Position numbers and translations under genes: made by a program
Notes under the pieces: generated by a model
Seen by the model: the letters and a program-made list of their open reading frames with translations, nothing else
Told to the model about the DNA's origin: nothing
Databases searched by the model: none
In this document: positions 1-7,689 of the stretch, in pieces
Layout: the number at the start of each line of letters is the position of its first letter
How positions within the stretch are numbered: position 1 is the first letter of the stretch
Assembly: GCA_028284565.1 (NCBI GenBank)
Contig: JANQRM010000122.1
Span: 1-19,116 of the forward strand
Direction: 5' to 3'
Source: Anaerolineae bacterium
Lineage (GTDB): Bacteria > Chloroflexota > Anaerolineae > Aggregatilineales > Phototrophicaceae
DNA: 19,116 nt

Positions 1-409
1 TATCGACGACGAGCCATGCCCAACCGGAGCCAAATTGCCCCGCGGCGGCTTTGGAAAATTGATCTTTGAAGTTGGCAAAGCTACCAAAAGCGGAGTTAAT
101 GGCATCAGCCAGCGCACCACTTGGTTCGCCACCGCCGTTGGGTCCCATCACTTGCCAGAAGAGGCTGTGATTGGCATAGCCACCGCCATTGTTGCGGACA
201 GCTGTTTGTTTGTCGGCTGGAAGTGAATCAAGATTGGCTAAAATTTCTTCAATGGATTTGTTTGCCCAATCTGTACCTTCGAGCGCAGCGTTGAGTTTGG
301 TTGTGTAGCCATTGTGATGCTTTCCGTGATGAATACCCATGGTGCGGGCATCAATATGGGGTTCGAGTGCATCTTCTGCATAGGGAAGTGGAGGCAGTTC
401 AAAAGCCAT
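1..409 (-). CDS. sodA: Fe/Mn superoxide dismutase, N-terminal part (C-terminus outside window)
   Basis: Converts superoxide to oxygen and hydrogen peroxide in the cytoplasm. Translating the minus strand from the ATG at 409 gives [20 protein letters not shown] followed by the family motif [12 protein letters not shown], so H27 is the first metal ligand; H81 in YANHSLFWQ is the second. The stretch [11 protein letters not shown] (88-98) is typical of Mn-type or cambialistic enzymes, but the metal cannot be fixed from sequence alone. About 136 codons are visible; the last two ligands (the DxWEH region) lie beyond the left edge. A perfect Shine-Dalgarno AAGGAG (416-421) sits 6 bases before the ATG, which fixes the start. 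The neighbouring transporters are divergent, so this is likely a monocistronic gene as seen here. Confidence 0.95.
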   Translation of the reverse strand, partial: MAFELPPLPYAEDALEPHIDARTMGIHHGKHHNGYTTKLNAALEGTDWANKSIEEILANLDSLPADKQTAVRNNGGGYANHSLFWQVMGPNGGGEPSGALADAINSAFGSFANFKDQFSKAAAGQFGSGWAWLVVD

Positions 410-456
410 GTGTGTCTCCTTATAGATTTGTATCGAATAAAATCAATCTAATGCGT

Positions 457-465
457 ATTGTAACA
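457..465 (-). promoter_or_regulatory. Candidate extended -10 promoter of the superoxide dismutase gene
   Basis: On the minus strand the bases read TGT-TACAAT, an extended -10 (TGn) with 5 of 6 matches to TATAAT, about 48 bases before the ATG. No good -35 is present, as often with extended -10 promoters. The element overlaps a short inverted repeat TTGT-GTT-ACAA, which could be a repressor half-site pair or chance. The whole gap 410-621 otherwise holds only the dismutase ribosome binding site and no recognisable feature. Confidence 0.35.
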
Positions 466-621
466 CAAGCGCGTCAGAACTCTATAAAATCTATGCTAAA
501 GACCGATGAGAATCTGCTTAAATCTGTCCTTTGGTACAGGTGGCAAAAGTAAGGATTGTAATTTATCGGGTTCTGGTAATGATACGAGGCTTGGCAACCC
601 ATTCAACCCGAAAGTGCTTTC

Positions 622-1569
622 ATGCCTTCTGTTTTATCGAACTTCCAAGCGCGCACCGCTATTCCATTGAATGTCTATTTGGTGATGATCCTAGGCGTGT
701 TTGCGATTTCATGGGGGGCGATCTTCGCTCGGCTAGCGCAAGGTGAAGATATGCCCTCATTGCTGGTCGCATTGGGACGGGTTGGAATTGCAACGCTGAT
801 TTTGACCCCACTGGTTCTCTCTCGCTATCGAGTAGATATTCAACGCTTGAATCGGCGTGATGTTGGTCTGGCATTGAGCAGTGGATTTTTCTTAGCCTTA
901 CACTTCATCACTTGGACAACATCTCTTGAATATACAACCGTGCTAATTAGCGTGGTGCTGGTGTCCACTGTACCGATATGGGTAGCGTTGCTAGAAGTCC
1001 TCTTGCTCAAAGAACGATTGTCACAACTTGTTATCCTTGGATTGGTCATCGCCATCAGCGGAAGTCTCTTGATTACCTTTGGAAGTCCAACTGAGGGCGA
1101 GACGACCTTAGCTAATCGGAATGATTTGTTAGGTGGCGCGTTGGCATTGTTTGGAGCCATAACGGTGTCCACTTATCTCGTCATTGGACGGAAACTGCGC
1201 GAAAAAGTCGCAATTATCCCCTATATCTGGCTGGTGTATGGTTGTGCGACCTTGGTGATCATTGTCATTGTTTTGGTGACACAAACTCCCGTAATGGGAT
1301 ATTCTATTAACGGGTACGTATTCCTTGTCGGACTTGCAATCATTCCGCAATTGCTGGGGCATTCTTCACTGAATTATATCTTGGGTTATCTACCGGCTAC
1401 GTTTGTTAGTCTCATTGCACAACTCGAATCCGTCGGGAGTGCGATAATCGCCTTTCTACTTTTCAACGAAACACCTTTATTGATTCAACTGGTGGGTAGT
1501 GGGGTGGTACTCGTCGGTGTAACACTGGCGACATTCGGTCAACAGAAACAACGCAAAGCCGAAGCCTAG
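622..1569 (+). CDS. EamA/DMT-family membrane transporter (first of a tandem pair)
   Basis: Predicted inner-membrane permease of the drug/metabolite transporter superfamily; substrate unknown (the family exports metabolites, amino acids and drugs). At 315 residues it has the usual length for a ten-helix protein built from two EamA repeats. The first repeat ends near the charged loop after LLEVLLLKERLSQLVILGL, a segment typical of the first EamA half; the second starts near DLLGGALALFGAITVSTYLV. The C-terminus is a short basic tail (QQKQRKAEA). The start at 622 has no clear Shine-Dalgarno; an ATG at 685 inside helix 1 would truncate the first helix, so 622 is preferred. The next gene is a paralogue 16 bases downstream on the same strand, so the two are probably co-transcribed. 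Confidence 0.88.
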   Translation: MPSVLSNFQARTAIPLNVYLVMILGVFAISWGAIFARLAQGEDMPSLLVALGRVGIATLILTPLVLSRYRVDIQRLNRRDVGLALSSGFFLALHFITWTTSLEYTTVLISVVLVSTVPIWVALLEVLLLKERLSQLVILGLVIAISGSLLITFGSPTEGETTLANRNDLLGGALALFGAITVSTYLVIGRKLREKVAIIPYIWLVYGCATLVIIVIVLVTQTPVMGYSINGYVFLVGLAIIPQLLGHSSLNYILGYLPATFVSLIAQLESVGSAIIAFLLFNETPLLIQLVGSGVVLVGVTLATFGQQKQRKAEA

Positions 1570-1585
1570 CGGGAAAGTCTGCATT

Positions 1586-2518
1586 ATGACGACGCTCTCG
1601 ATTTCAACTGAAAAACGTCCCCTTGTGGTGATGGGGTTCGCCTTATTTGCGGCATCTTTCGCGGCAATAGCAATTCGGTTGACCCAGAATGCAGGAATGC
1701 CTTCGTTTTTAATTGCCACATTACGAATGCTGTTGGCATCATTTATCCTGTTTCCAATTGTGTGGACACGGTATCGGGACGAATTATCCCGTCTCACTCG
1801 CGCGCAATGGATGTGGGCGGGATTTGCTGGCTTCTGGTTAGGCTTTCATTTCCTTGCCACGATTGTGTCATTAGAACATATTACAGTAGTTATCAATCAA
1901 GTCCTCATCGGAACTGCTCCGTTGTGGGTTGGACTATTAGAAACCATCTTTCTCAAGGAACGACTAAATAAGTGGGTATGGTTCGGGCTGGCACTCGCCA
2001 TTGTCGGTGGGACAGTTATCGCTGTTGCAGGGACAACGTTAGAAAATCAAACAGCACCCGAAGATGCGAATCCAACCTATGGCATGATTCTAGGAATCAT
2101 TGGTGCAATCGCGGGTTCAATCTATTTGACCGTCGGGCGGAAGGTACGTCCGAATGTGTCGGTTTTGCCATATGTTTGGATTGTTTATTTGTTTGGTGGA
2201 TCCACTACTTTAGTCGTTGTTATCTTCACACAAACACCTATCTTAGGACATCCAACCGAATCGTACTTTTGGATCGTTTTCCTCACCTTGTTCCCGCATC
2301 TGGTTGGACATACGGGCTTCAATTATGTTGTTGGCTACGTTCCAGCAACACTGGTGAGCATTAGCTCTCAAACTGTTATCATATCAGCAGGCATCACTGC
2401 GTTCTTGCTGTTTGGTGAAGTGCCACTTCCCCTAGAAATCGTTGGTAGTCTCATCATTGTCGGTGGTGTCCTACTAGCAGTTCTGAACCGCAATTCAGCC
2501 GGAAAGCGAAAGTCCTAA
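1586..2518 (+). CDS. EamA/DMT-family membrane transporter (second of a tandem pair)
   Basis: Predicted ten-helix permease of the drug/metabolite transporter superfamily, 310 residues, with the same architecture as the preceding gene. The paralogy is visible in shared landmarks: GMPSFLIATLRM versus DMPSLLVALGRV, LLETIFLKERLNKWVWFGLA versus LLEVLLLKERLSQLVILGLV, and GYVPATLVSI versus GYLPATFVSL. This points to a local duplication. The protein could act alone, or the pair could form a heterodimer; the sequence does not decide. The ribosome binding site is weak (GGGAAAG about 9 bases before the ATG). The 3' end runs 24 bases into the end of the convergent solute-binding-protein gene, and I see no terminator between them. 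Confidence 0.88.
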   Translation: MTTLSISTEKRPLVVMGFALFAASFAAIAIRLTQNAGMPSFLIATLRMLLASFILFPIVWTRYRDELSRLTRAQWMWAGFAGFWLGFHFLATIVSLEHITVVINQVLIGTAPLWVGLLETIFLKERLNKWVWFGLALAIVGGTVIAVAGTTLENQTAPEDANPTYGMILGIIGAIAGSIYLTVGRKVRPNVSVLPYVWIVYLFGGSTTLVVVIFTQTPILGHPTESYFWIVFLTLFPHLVGHTGFNYVVGYVPATLVSISSQTVIISAGITAFLLFGEVPLPLEIVGSLIIVGGVLLAVLNRNSAGKRKS

Positions 2519-4213
2519 ATAGTTGATTGACCCACCCCATACGTCAAATTGAGGAAAATCTTCGGATAATAACAGGGGTTGGGATAAGGCTTCCATCGTG
2601 CCGTCTTTGACCAACTCTTGGAGCGTGTATTCTACCAACAGACGAAAATCTAAGTCGTTGCGAGGGACAGCAAATGCCAAATAGGAACGGCTGTACCAGC
2701 GGTCGGTTAGTGATAGTACACCAACATTGTTCTCTAAATGTGGAAGCAACTTTAGACTATTGCCATAAATCACATCAGCATTGTTTTCGACGAGCATCGT
2801 GACCGAGGCATCTTGCTCACGAGTTGTATAGAAACGAACACTGGCATTGATGCTGTCTGCCCAAGCCCTTGCCCGTTCTTCCGCCCCGTCATCGTTATCC
2901 ATAATGCCAATCCAACGCCCACGCAAATCCGCAAAGCCCGAAACTGTGCCATTATTGCGCACCATCAGTCTATCCCCAAAGAGGAGATATTCACCTGTAA
3001 AATCAACGAGATTGACTAGCTCCCAATTGGGTATCACGCCGATTGCAAAGTCTGCCTGACCATTAGCAACCAACTGTGGAGCCTGCTCAGGTGTACTCGA
3101 CATATATTCAACAGATACACCCCAGCGTTGTGCCATTGCCTCCACTAATGCACGGTTGATGATACTCATCCGTCGTTGGCTCTCGGAGACGTCTGCACTA
3201 CCCTCTTGTATACCCGCGACGCGAACTACGCCATTGTCTAGCACTTGCGGCGTTGTATATTGCTGAGGATAAATCACATCGGTTGGGAATTGTGAGGGCT
3301 CAGGTGTATCATCGCCAATATTTTCCCATAAGGCGAGTGCATCCGCTGGAAAATCGGTACCGGGGAAATAATCCCGATGCAGGGTTTCTAATGTCCCTTC
3401 TTGTGTCAGATATTGCAGGGTTCGATTGACCAGATTACGGAGATTGACATCCTGCCGATTCATGACAATAGCATAAGATTGACGTGCTAGAGGTTCTTCT
3501 AAAATGCGAATTAAATCGGGTTGGTCAACCACTTCAAGCAAGCGATGTTCCAATGCAACCACGCCGTCCACTTCACCCAAAACCAGCCCGACATAAGCTC
3601 GGTCTAAATTAGGATAGAATTGTGTCTCAAAGGATAAGCCTGTTGCTTGTGTCCATTCATTAATCGTCCGTTCTGCCTCCGTGCCAATGACATACCCGAC
3701 TCGTCGTCCGATGAGATTGCCCAACATCGTAGCGGAATCGTCCGCGCGTACCATCATCACCTGTTGTCCGATGTGGTAAGTCTGGCTGAATTCAACTACT
3801 GAGTCTAATTCACGACGATGCTCCTGAGCGGAGATAAGCAAATCGACATCGCCACGTTGTAGCAGCTCAATCGAATTCTGTCGTGTGACTTGCACAAACT
3901 CAACCTCAACGCCCCATGCATCAGCAATTAATCGGGCAAGTTCGGCATCAAAACCGACAATCTCCATGCGTACACTCAATTGTCCAAAGGGAGCTTCATT
4001 CAGCAAAATCCCGACTCGCACTTTGTTATCGCGTAGGATACGCGCAATGCCCGATTCAGGCAAAAGAGCATCTTGTAGCGGTGCGTCCACTGTCGGAACA
4101 AGCGTTGGGGGGACGAGGGTTGGGATGGGTTCTGAATCTTGAGCAATACTGAGGGACAAACTTGCTACAAGAGAAAAACATGCTAGCAACAGTCGGCGTA
4201 TGGACTTTGTCAT
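2495..4213 (-). CDS. Secreted protein with two tandem SBP_bac_3-type solute-binding domains
   Basis: A 572-residue exported protein. Residues 1-25 look like a type I signal peptide (basic MTKSIRR, hydrophobic core, cleavage near SIAQ/D); there is no lipobox, so membrane anchoring is not shown. Residues 29-43 form a Pro/Thr/Val linker. Domain 1 spans about 57-285 (VRVGILLNEAPFG, EIVGFDAELARLIADAWGVEVEFV, GDVDLLISAQ) and domain 2 about 325-548 (VVRVAGIQEG, QADFAIGVIP, LRGRWIGIMDNDDGAE); both follow the polar-amino-acid/PBPb fold. Domain 2 lacks a clean ligand-binding signature near its start, so it may have diverged. No ABC permease or ATPase gene is nearby, so the role may be sensing or scavenging rather than transport. 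It overlaps nadD by ATGA, implying translational coupling at the end of the obg-nadD operon. Confidence 0.85.
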   Translation of the reverse strand: MTKSIRRLLLACFSLVASLSLSIAQDSEPIPTLVPPTLVPTVDAPLQDALLPESGIARILRDNKVRVGILLNEAPFGQLSVRMEIVGFDAELARLIADAWGVEVEFVQVTRQNSIELLQRGDVDLLISAQEHRRELDSVVEFSQTYHIGQQVMMVRADDSATMLGNLIGRRVGYVIGTEAERTINEWTQATGLSFETQFYPNLDRAYVGLVLGEVDGVVALEHRLLEVVDQPDLIRILEEPLARQSYAIVMNRQDVNLRNLVNRTLQYLTQEGTLETLHRDYFPGTDFPADALALWENIGDDTPEPSQFPTDVIYPQQYTTPQVLDNGVVRVAGIQEGSADVSESQRRMSIINRALVEAMAQRWGVSVEYMSSTPEQAPQLVANGQADFAIGVIPNWELVNLVDFTGEYLLFGDRLMVRNNGTVSGFADLRGRWIGIMDNDDGAEERARAWADSINASVRFYTTREQDASVTMLVENNADVIYGNSLKLLPHLENNVGVLSLTDRWYSRSYLAFAVPRNDLDFRLLVEYTLQELVKDGTMEALSQPLLLSEDFPQFDVWGGSINYLGLSLSG

Positions 4214-4830
4214 CGGTATAAACCCTGTTCTTCAATGTATGCAAGGACATTATCGGGAACCAAATAGCGGATGCTTTTGCCTTCACGCAGACGTTCCACC
4301 ACATGCGTCGAGGAGAGCCAAATACTTAGCAGTGGCACATCGACTATATCTACCTTGTCAGATAATCCCGGCAAAATATCATCATGCATATCGGGTGCAA
4401 TATCTTCATCTGCTCGTTTCATAACCGCCAATCGACATTGCTCATACAGTTCTTTGGCGCGTCGCCACGTCGGGAGATTATGAAGATTATCCCCTCCCAT
4501 AACAAAGAACAATTCCGCGTCGGGATATTCTTCTTGGATAATCCCTACCGTGTCGGCTGAATAATGCGGTCCGGGGCGGTCAATATCGACGGAGGATATG
4601 GTGAACATTTCGTTGTCAGCAACAGCTAATTCCAGCATTGCCAGACGGTGTTCAATGGGTTGTCGCGTATCATCCTTTTTATGGGGGTGATCTGCCACAG
4701 GGACAAAAAGCACATGATCCAAATCTAAGGCTTCACTTGTATATTGTGCCAAAATCAAATGTCCCATTTGGGGTGGATCAAAGGTCCCACCTAAGATTCC
4801 TACACGTCGATATGGCACTATTCCGACCAT
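4210..4830 (-). CDS. nadD: Nicotinate-nucleotide adenylyltransferase
   Basis: Joins ATP and nicotinate mononucleotide to make deamido-NAD in the NAD biosynthesis pathway. The 206-residue protein has the family's length. The nucleotide-binding loop is GILGGTFDPPQMGHL (11-25); the usual (H/T)xGH signature reads QMGH, so the first histidine is glutamine. FFVMGGDNLHNLPTWRR (108-124) and the C-terminal SSTHVVERLREGKSIRYLVP (173-192, corresponding to the ISSTxIR motif) are well kept. The ATG start lies inside the end of obg (13-nt overlap) and the stop overlaps the ATG of the next gene, so this is a tightly coupled operon; obg-nadD adjacency is common in bacteria. No strong Shine-Dalgarno is seen, consistent with coupling. 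A GTG four codons in (4818) is an alternative start. Confidence 0.93.
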   Translation of the reverse strand: MVGIVPYRRVGILGGTFDPPQMGHLILAQYTSEALDLDHVLFVPVADHPHKKDDTRQPIEHRLAMLELAVADNEMFTISSVDIDRPGPHYSADTVGIIQEEYPDAELFFVMGGDNLHNLPTWRRAKELYEQCRLAVMKRADEDIAPDMHDDILPGLSDKVDIVDVPLLSIWLSSTHVVERLREGKSIRYLVPDNVLAYIEEQGLYR

Positions 4831-6098
4831 TCTAGTTCATATTCGCCAATAAACACGGTATCGCCCGGCTGAACACCCGCCTTTTGTAGAGCTTTGCTGA
4901 CACCGAGTACTTCTAAAATCTTTTGGAACCGTTGCACCGCTTCTTCATAATCCCAATAGGTCATTTGCGCGGCACGTTCAATGCGCTTTCCGGTGACGTA
5001 ATACACATCTTCTGCTTTCTCAATCTCAAAAGGAATCTCTTCTTCTTGGAGTTGATATACGGGAGTTTCGGTCATGACTGAGATCGGTTCTTGTGGAATT
5101 TCAGCCATCATCTGGAAGACACGATAAATCAATTGTTCCGTGCCTTGATGTGTGACAGCAGAAATCGTCATGACATCGACACCATGTTGCTTAAATTCTG
5201 GTTCCATCAATTCCCACATCGCTTGGGCATCAGGCATGTCCATTTTGTTAAATACTACGATTTGCGGTTTTTCAGCGATATTTTCGTCATAGAGCGACAA
5301 TTCGCTGTTGATTTGGTTGAAATCTGCTAGCGGATCGTCACTCATGCCATCGAGCAAATGAACCAAGACTTTTGTCCGTTGCACATGACGCAAAAAACTA
5401 TGCCCCAAGCCGACCCCCTGATGCGCCCCTTCAATCAAACCGGGAATGTCTGCAAAGACCAAATCTTCATGATTCAAGGTGACGACACCCAAATTTGGCT
5501 CTAATGTCGTAAAGGGATAATCCGCAATCTTGGGTTTAGCGTTGCTAATCACAGAGAGTAGGGTTGACTTGCCGGCATTGGGTACCCCCACCAAGCCGAC
5601 ATCAGCAATAAGTTTGAGTTCAAGTTTGAGCCAGCGTTCTTCGCCGGGTTCGCCCTTTTCTGCAATTCGGGGGGCTTGGTTTGATGCGGTTGCAAAGCGC
5701 GCATTGCCTTTGCCACCTCGTCCACCTTGAGCAACTTTCAGTTCTTGGTCAGGATAGATAATGTCGCCAAGCAGTTGGTCTGTATCTGAATCCCGAACCA
5801 CTGTGCCCACCGGAACATGAATGATGGTATCGTCGGCATTTGCCCCATTCTTACGGGTTGAACCACCGCGCACACCCGTGTTTGCCTTAAAATGGACATG
5901 CTGTTTGAAGTAGTTCAAGGTGTTCAAATTGGGGTTTCCGCGCAAAATCACATCACCACCACGTCCACCATCGCCACCAGACGGACCACCACGGGGAACA
6001 TACTTCTCCCGTCGGAAGGAAATCATGCCATCGCCACCTTTGCCACTGGCGACGAAAATTTTCGCAACATCAAAAGCCACAGGTTCAATGATCCTCAC
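4818..6098 (-). CDS. obg: Obg-family GTPase (ribosome assembly, stress control)
   Basis: Essential GTPase that acts in 50S subunit maturation and stringent response. Domains in order: glycine-rich Obg fold (about 8-163, with FRREKYVPRGGPSGGDGGRGG), G domain, and C-terminal OCT domain (about 350-426). G motifs are all present: GVPNAGKS (171-178), TT (197-198), DIPG (217-220), NKMD (284-287), SAV (313-315). Length 426 is normal for the three-domain form. The first codon is GTG at 6098, with no evident Shine-Dalgarno. A second GTG at 6080 (residue 7) lies directly before the conserved FDVAKIFV and has GAGG 12 bases upstream, so the true start could be there. It follows the epimerase gene by 57 bases and overlaps nadD. 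Confidence 0.96.
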   Translation of the reverse strand: MRIIEPVAFDVAKIFVASGKGGDGMISFRREKYVPRGGPSGGDGGRGGDVILRGNPNLNTLNYFKQHVHFKANTGVRGGSTRKNGANADDTIIHVPVGTVVRDSDTDQLLGDIIYPDQELKVAQGGRGGKGNARFATASNQAPRIAEKGEPGEERWLKLELKLIADVGLVGVPNAGKSTLLSVISNAKPKIADYPFTTLEPNLGVVTLNHEDLVFADIPGLIEGAHQGVGLGHSFLRHVQRTKVLVHLLDGMSDDPLADFNQINSELSLYDENIAEKPQIVVFNKMDMPDAQAMWELMEPEFKQHGVDVMTISAVTHQGTEQLIYRVFQMMAEIPQEPISVMTETPVYQLQEEEIPFEIEKAEDVYYVTGKRIERAAQMTYWDYEEAVQRFQKILEVLGVSKALQKAGVQPGDTVFIGEYELEWSE

Positions 6099-6155
6099 CT
6101 GTACGAACTGTAAGGTACTAGCTTACTGAAAAAACGAGGGTGTGGATAGGCAGAA

Positions 6156-7169
6156 TCAAGTGTCAGTTGGGTTGCATTCGATTTCTGGAATGGTGTCGGG
6201 TTTGCCATTGAGATACCATTGCACGGTGCGTCGTGCACCAAAGTCAAAGGATGTCGGCTCAAATCCCAATTCTCGTTTGGCTTTTTCACTGGACACCCGC
6301 CAATTATTTAAAATCACCGAGCGTGAATTGAGGGGATAAAAGGGTTCCTGTCGGGTGAGTTTGGAGAGCGCGGTCAAAAAGCCCGCAAAGCCTATGACCA
6401 GTTTTCCGGGGATATAGATGTTGGGATACCATAGATTGGCTTCTTCACGGATGATTTGAAAGACCTCTTTGTGGGAAGGACACTCCCCGCAGATATTGTA
6501 TATTTCGCCTATCCTTCCCTTTTGTAGAGCAAGCAGTATCCCCTGAACCACATCCATAATATACGCAGGGAATGTGATATAGTTCCCGCCGTCCAAATGT
6601 ACCAATAAACCTCGCAAAGCATCCTGAAAAAACAAACGATTGAAGGCATATCCACCTAATGGTCCGTAAAATGCGCCGGGTCGCAAAATGATGACGGGTG
6701 CTTTGTCCTCACGGAATTTTTGCAAGGCTACCTGTTCGCCTTTGCGTTTGCTTCGTTGATACGGGTCCGCTGGTTGAGGTTCATAATCTTCATCAATGAT
6801 GGCATCGGGTGCTGGATTGCCCACAAGAGCGATTGTCGAAATGTGGATGATGCGTTCTACACCTGCTTGAACAGCGTGATTGAGAACCGTTTCTGTACCA
6901 CGAACATTCGTCGCTTCAAAATCGGCTTCATCGCCCCAAAATCGAAAAAGACCGCCCGCATGGATGACATACCGACAGCCGTCTATTCCAGCTTTCACGA
7001 CATCAGATTCTTGCAAATCACCGTGAATAACAGTTACATTCGGATATTGCTTCAACCATTGATGTTCTTGGGGTTGGCGTGTGAGAACGCGAATCGAATA
7101 CCCTACACGACACAGAGAAGCAACCAAATGCCGACCTAAAAATCCCGTCCCACCTGTAACAAAGATCAT
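6156..7169 (-). CDS. NAD(P)-dependent epimerase/dehydratase (extended SDR family)
   Basis: A 337-residue cytosolic oxidoreductase or sugar-nucleotide/lipid-modifying enzyme of the extended short-chain dehydrogenase family. The N-terminal Rossmann motif is VTGGTGFLG (4-12), D51 in IHGDL is a usual adenine contact, STIAL (111-115) carries the catalytic Ser/Thr and Y137xxxK141 (YQRSK) completes the active site. The protein resembles dihydroflavonol-4-reductase-like and hopanoid-associated epimerases, but substrate cannot be named. A hydrophobic stretch (VIGFAGFLTAL, 258-268) is present but is not convincing as a membrane helix. The start is well set by AGGA (7176-7179) 6 bases before the ATG. 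A terminator sits directly upstream (7182-7210). The gene leads into obg with 57 bases between. Confidence 0.88.
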   Translation of the reverse strand: MIFVTGGTGFLGRHLVASLCRVGYSIRVLTRQPQEHQWLKQYPNVTVIHGDLQESDVVKAGIDGCRYVIHAGGLFRFWGDEADFEATNVRGTETVLNHAVQAGVERIIHISTIALVGNPAPDAIIDEDYEPQPADPYQRSKRKGEQVALQKFREDKAPVIILRPGAFYGPLGGYAFNRLFFQDALRGLLVHLDGGNYITFPAYIMDVVQGILLALQKGRIGEIYNICGECPSHKEVFQIIREEANLWYPNIYIPGKLVIGFAGFLTALSKLTRQEPFYPLNSRSVILNNWRVSSEKAKRELGFEPTSFDFGARRTVQWYLNGKPDTIPEIECNPTDT

Positions 7170-7181
7170 GGTTCATCCTAC

Positions 7182-7210
7182 AAAAAGAAACACCCAGCCG
7201 TGCTAGGTGT
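7182..7210 (-). terminator. Rho-independent terminator after the receiver gene, abutting the epimerase ribosome binding site
   Basis: On the minus strand ACACCTAGC pairs with GCTGGGTGT (9 bp, one G-U) around a 3-base loop ACG, followed by TTTCTTTTTG. It lies 36 bases past the receiver stop. Only 2 bases separate the end of the U-run from the AGGA of the next gene, so any transcript of the epimerase from upstream must read through it. Confidence 0.75.
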
Positions 7211-7245
7211 GAGTTTTAACCCAATAAGTTTCCCTTGGCGATTGA

Positions 7246-7629
7246 CTATTCAAAGGGCAATTCATTGCCGTCCTCTAATTGGAGCAATAGAGACACTTTA
7301 CGACGCAGTTGAGTCAAGCCGACTGGACGCATGAGTACCGAGACATTTTCTAGGGGCTTGATTTGCTCTTGGTCGCTAATCAGCAAGATTGGCAATTCCG
7401 ATAACTTCACCCGCTCTTTCAATTCGCTGATGAGTTTCCACGCATGCATATCGCCCAATTTCATCTCAGTAATCAGCAAATCTGGATCGGGCGTATCTTC
7501 TAAGAGTAGGATCGTCTCTTCACCTGTCGACGCATGAAAGACCCGCAAGTCCATCTCTTGTAAGAGTTGTTCAATGGCTTGTCGCTCGTTATCCATTTTC
7601 ACAGCAAGAATGATCGATTGCTGTTCCAT
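7246..7629 (-). CDS. Degenerate response-regulator receiver (pseudo-receiver) domain protein
   Basis: A stand-alone 127-residue CheY-like domain with no output domain. The fold pattern is clear (SIILAVKMDNER at strand 1, PDLLITEMKL at strand 3, LPILLISD at strand 4, VSVLMRPVG at strand 5). Key phosphorylation residues are changed: the acceptor Asp of the usual PDxxxxD position is Glu55, the acidic pair after strand 1 reads K-M with a displaced D13, and the conserved Lys before Pro is Arg101. S85 stands at the Thr/Ser switch position. The protein is thus unlikely to be regulated by normal phosphotransfer and may be fixed in an active-like state or act as a protein-binding module. It follows the AAA+ gene by 60 bases in the same direction, so the two are probably one operon. 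The Shine-Dalgarno GAGGAG lies 11 bases upstream of the ATG. Confidence 0.85.
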   Translation of the reverse strand: MEQQSIILAVKMDNERQAIEQLLQEMDLRVFHASTGEETILLLEDTPDPDLLITEMKLGDMHAWKLISELKERVKLSELPILLISDQEQIKPLENVSVLMRPVGLTQLRRKVSLLLQLEDGNELPFE

Positions 7630-7689
7630 TACGACACAGACTCCTCGCGTGGATAGTTCATATGAACCTAACCCATGCGTAACATCAGG

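Noticed and set aside
422..448. TTGATT and TATAAG spaced by 16 bases on the minus strand ahead of the dismutase gene
   Set aside because: The TATAAG overlaps the Shine-Dalgarno, so transcription would start inside or after the ribosome binding site.
1972..2364. 130-codon plus-strand ORF
   Set aside because: It is an out-of-frame reading of the second DMT transporter, rich in Cys, Arg and Trp and without domain character.
6720..7139. 139-codon plus-strand ORF
   Set aside because: It is antisense to the epimerase, whose Rossmann and YxxxK motifs are clear.
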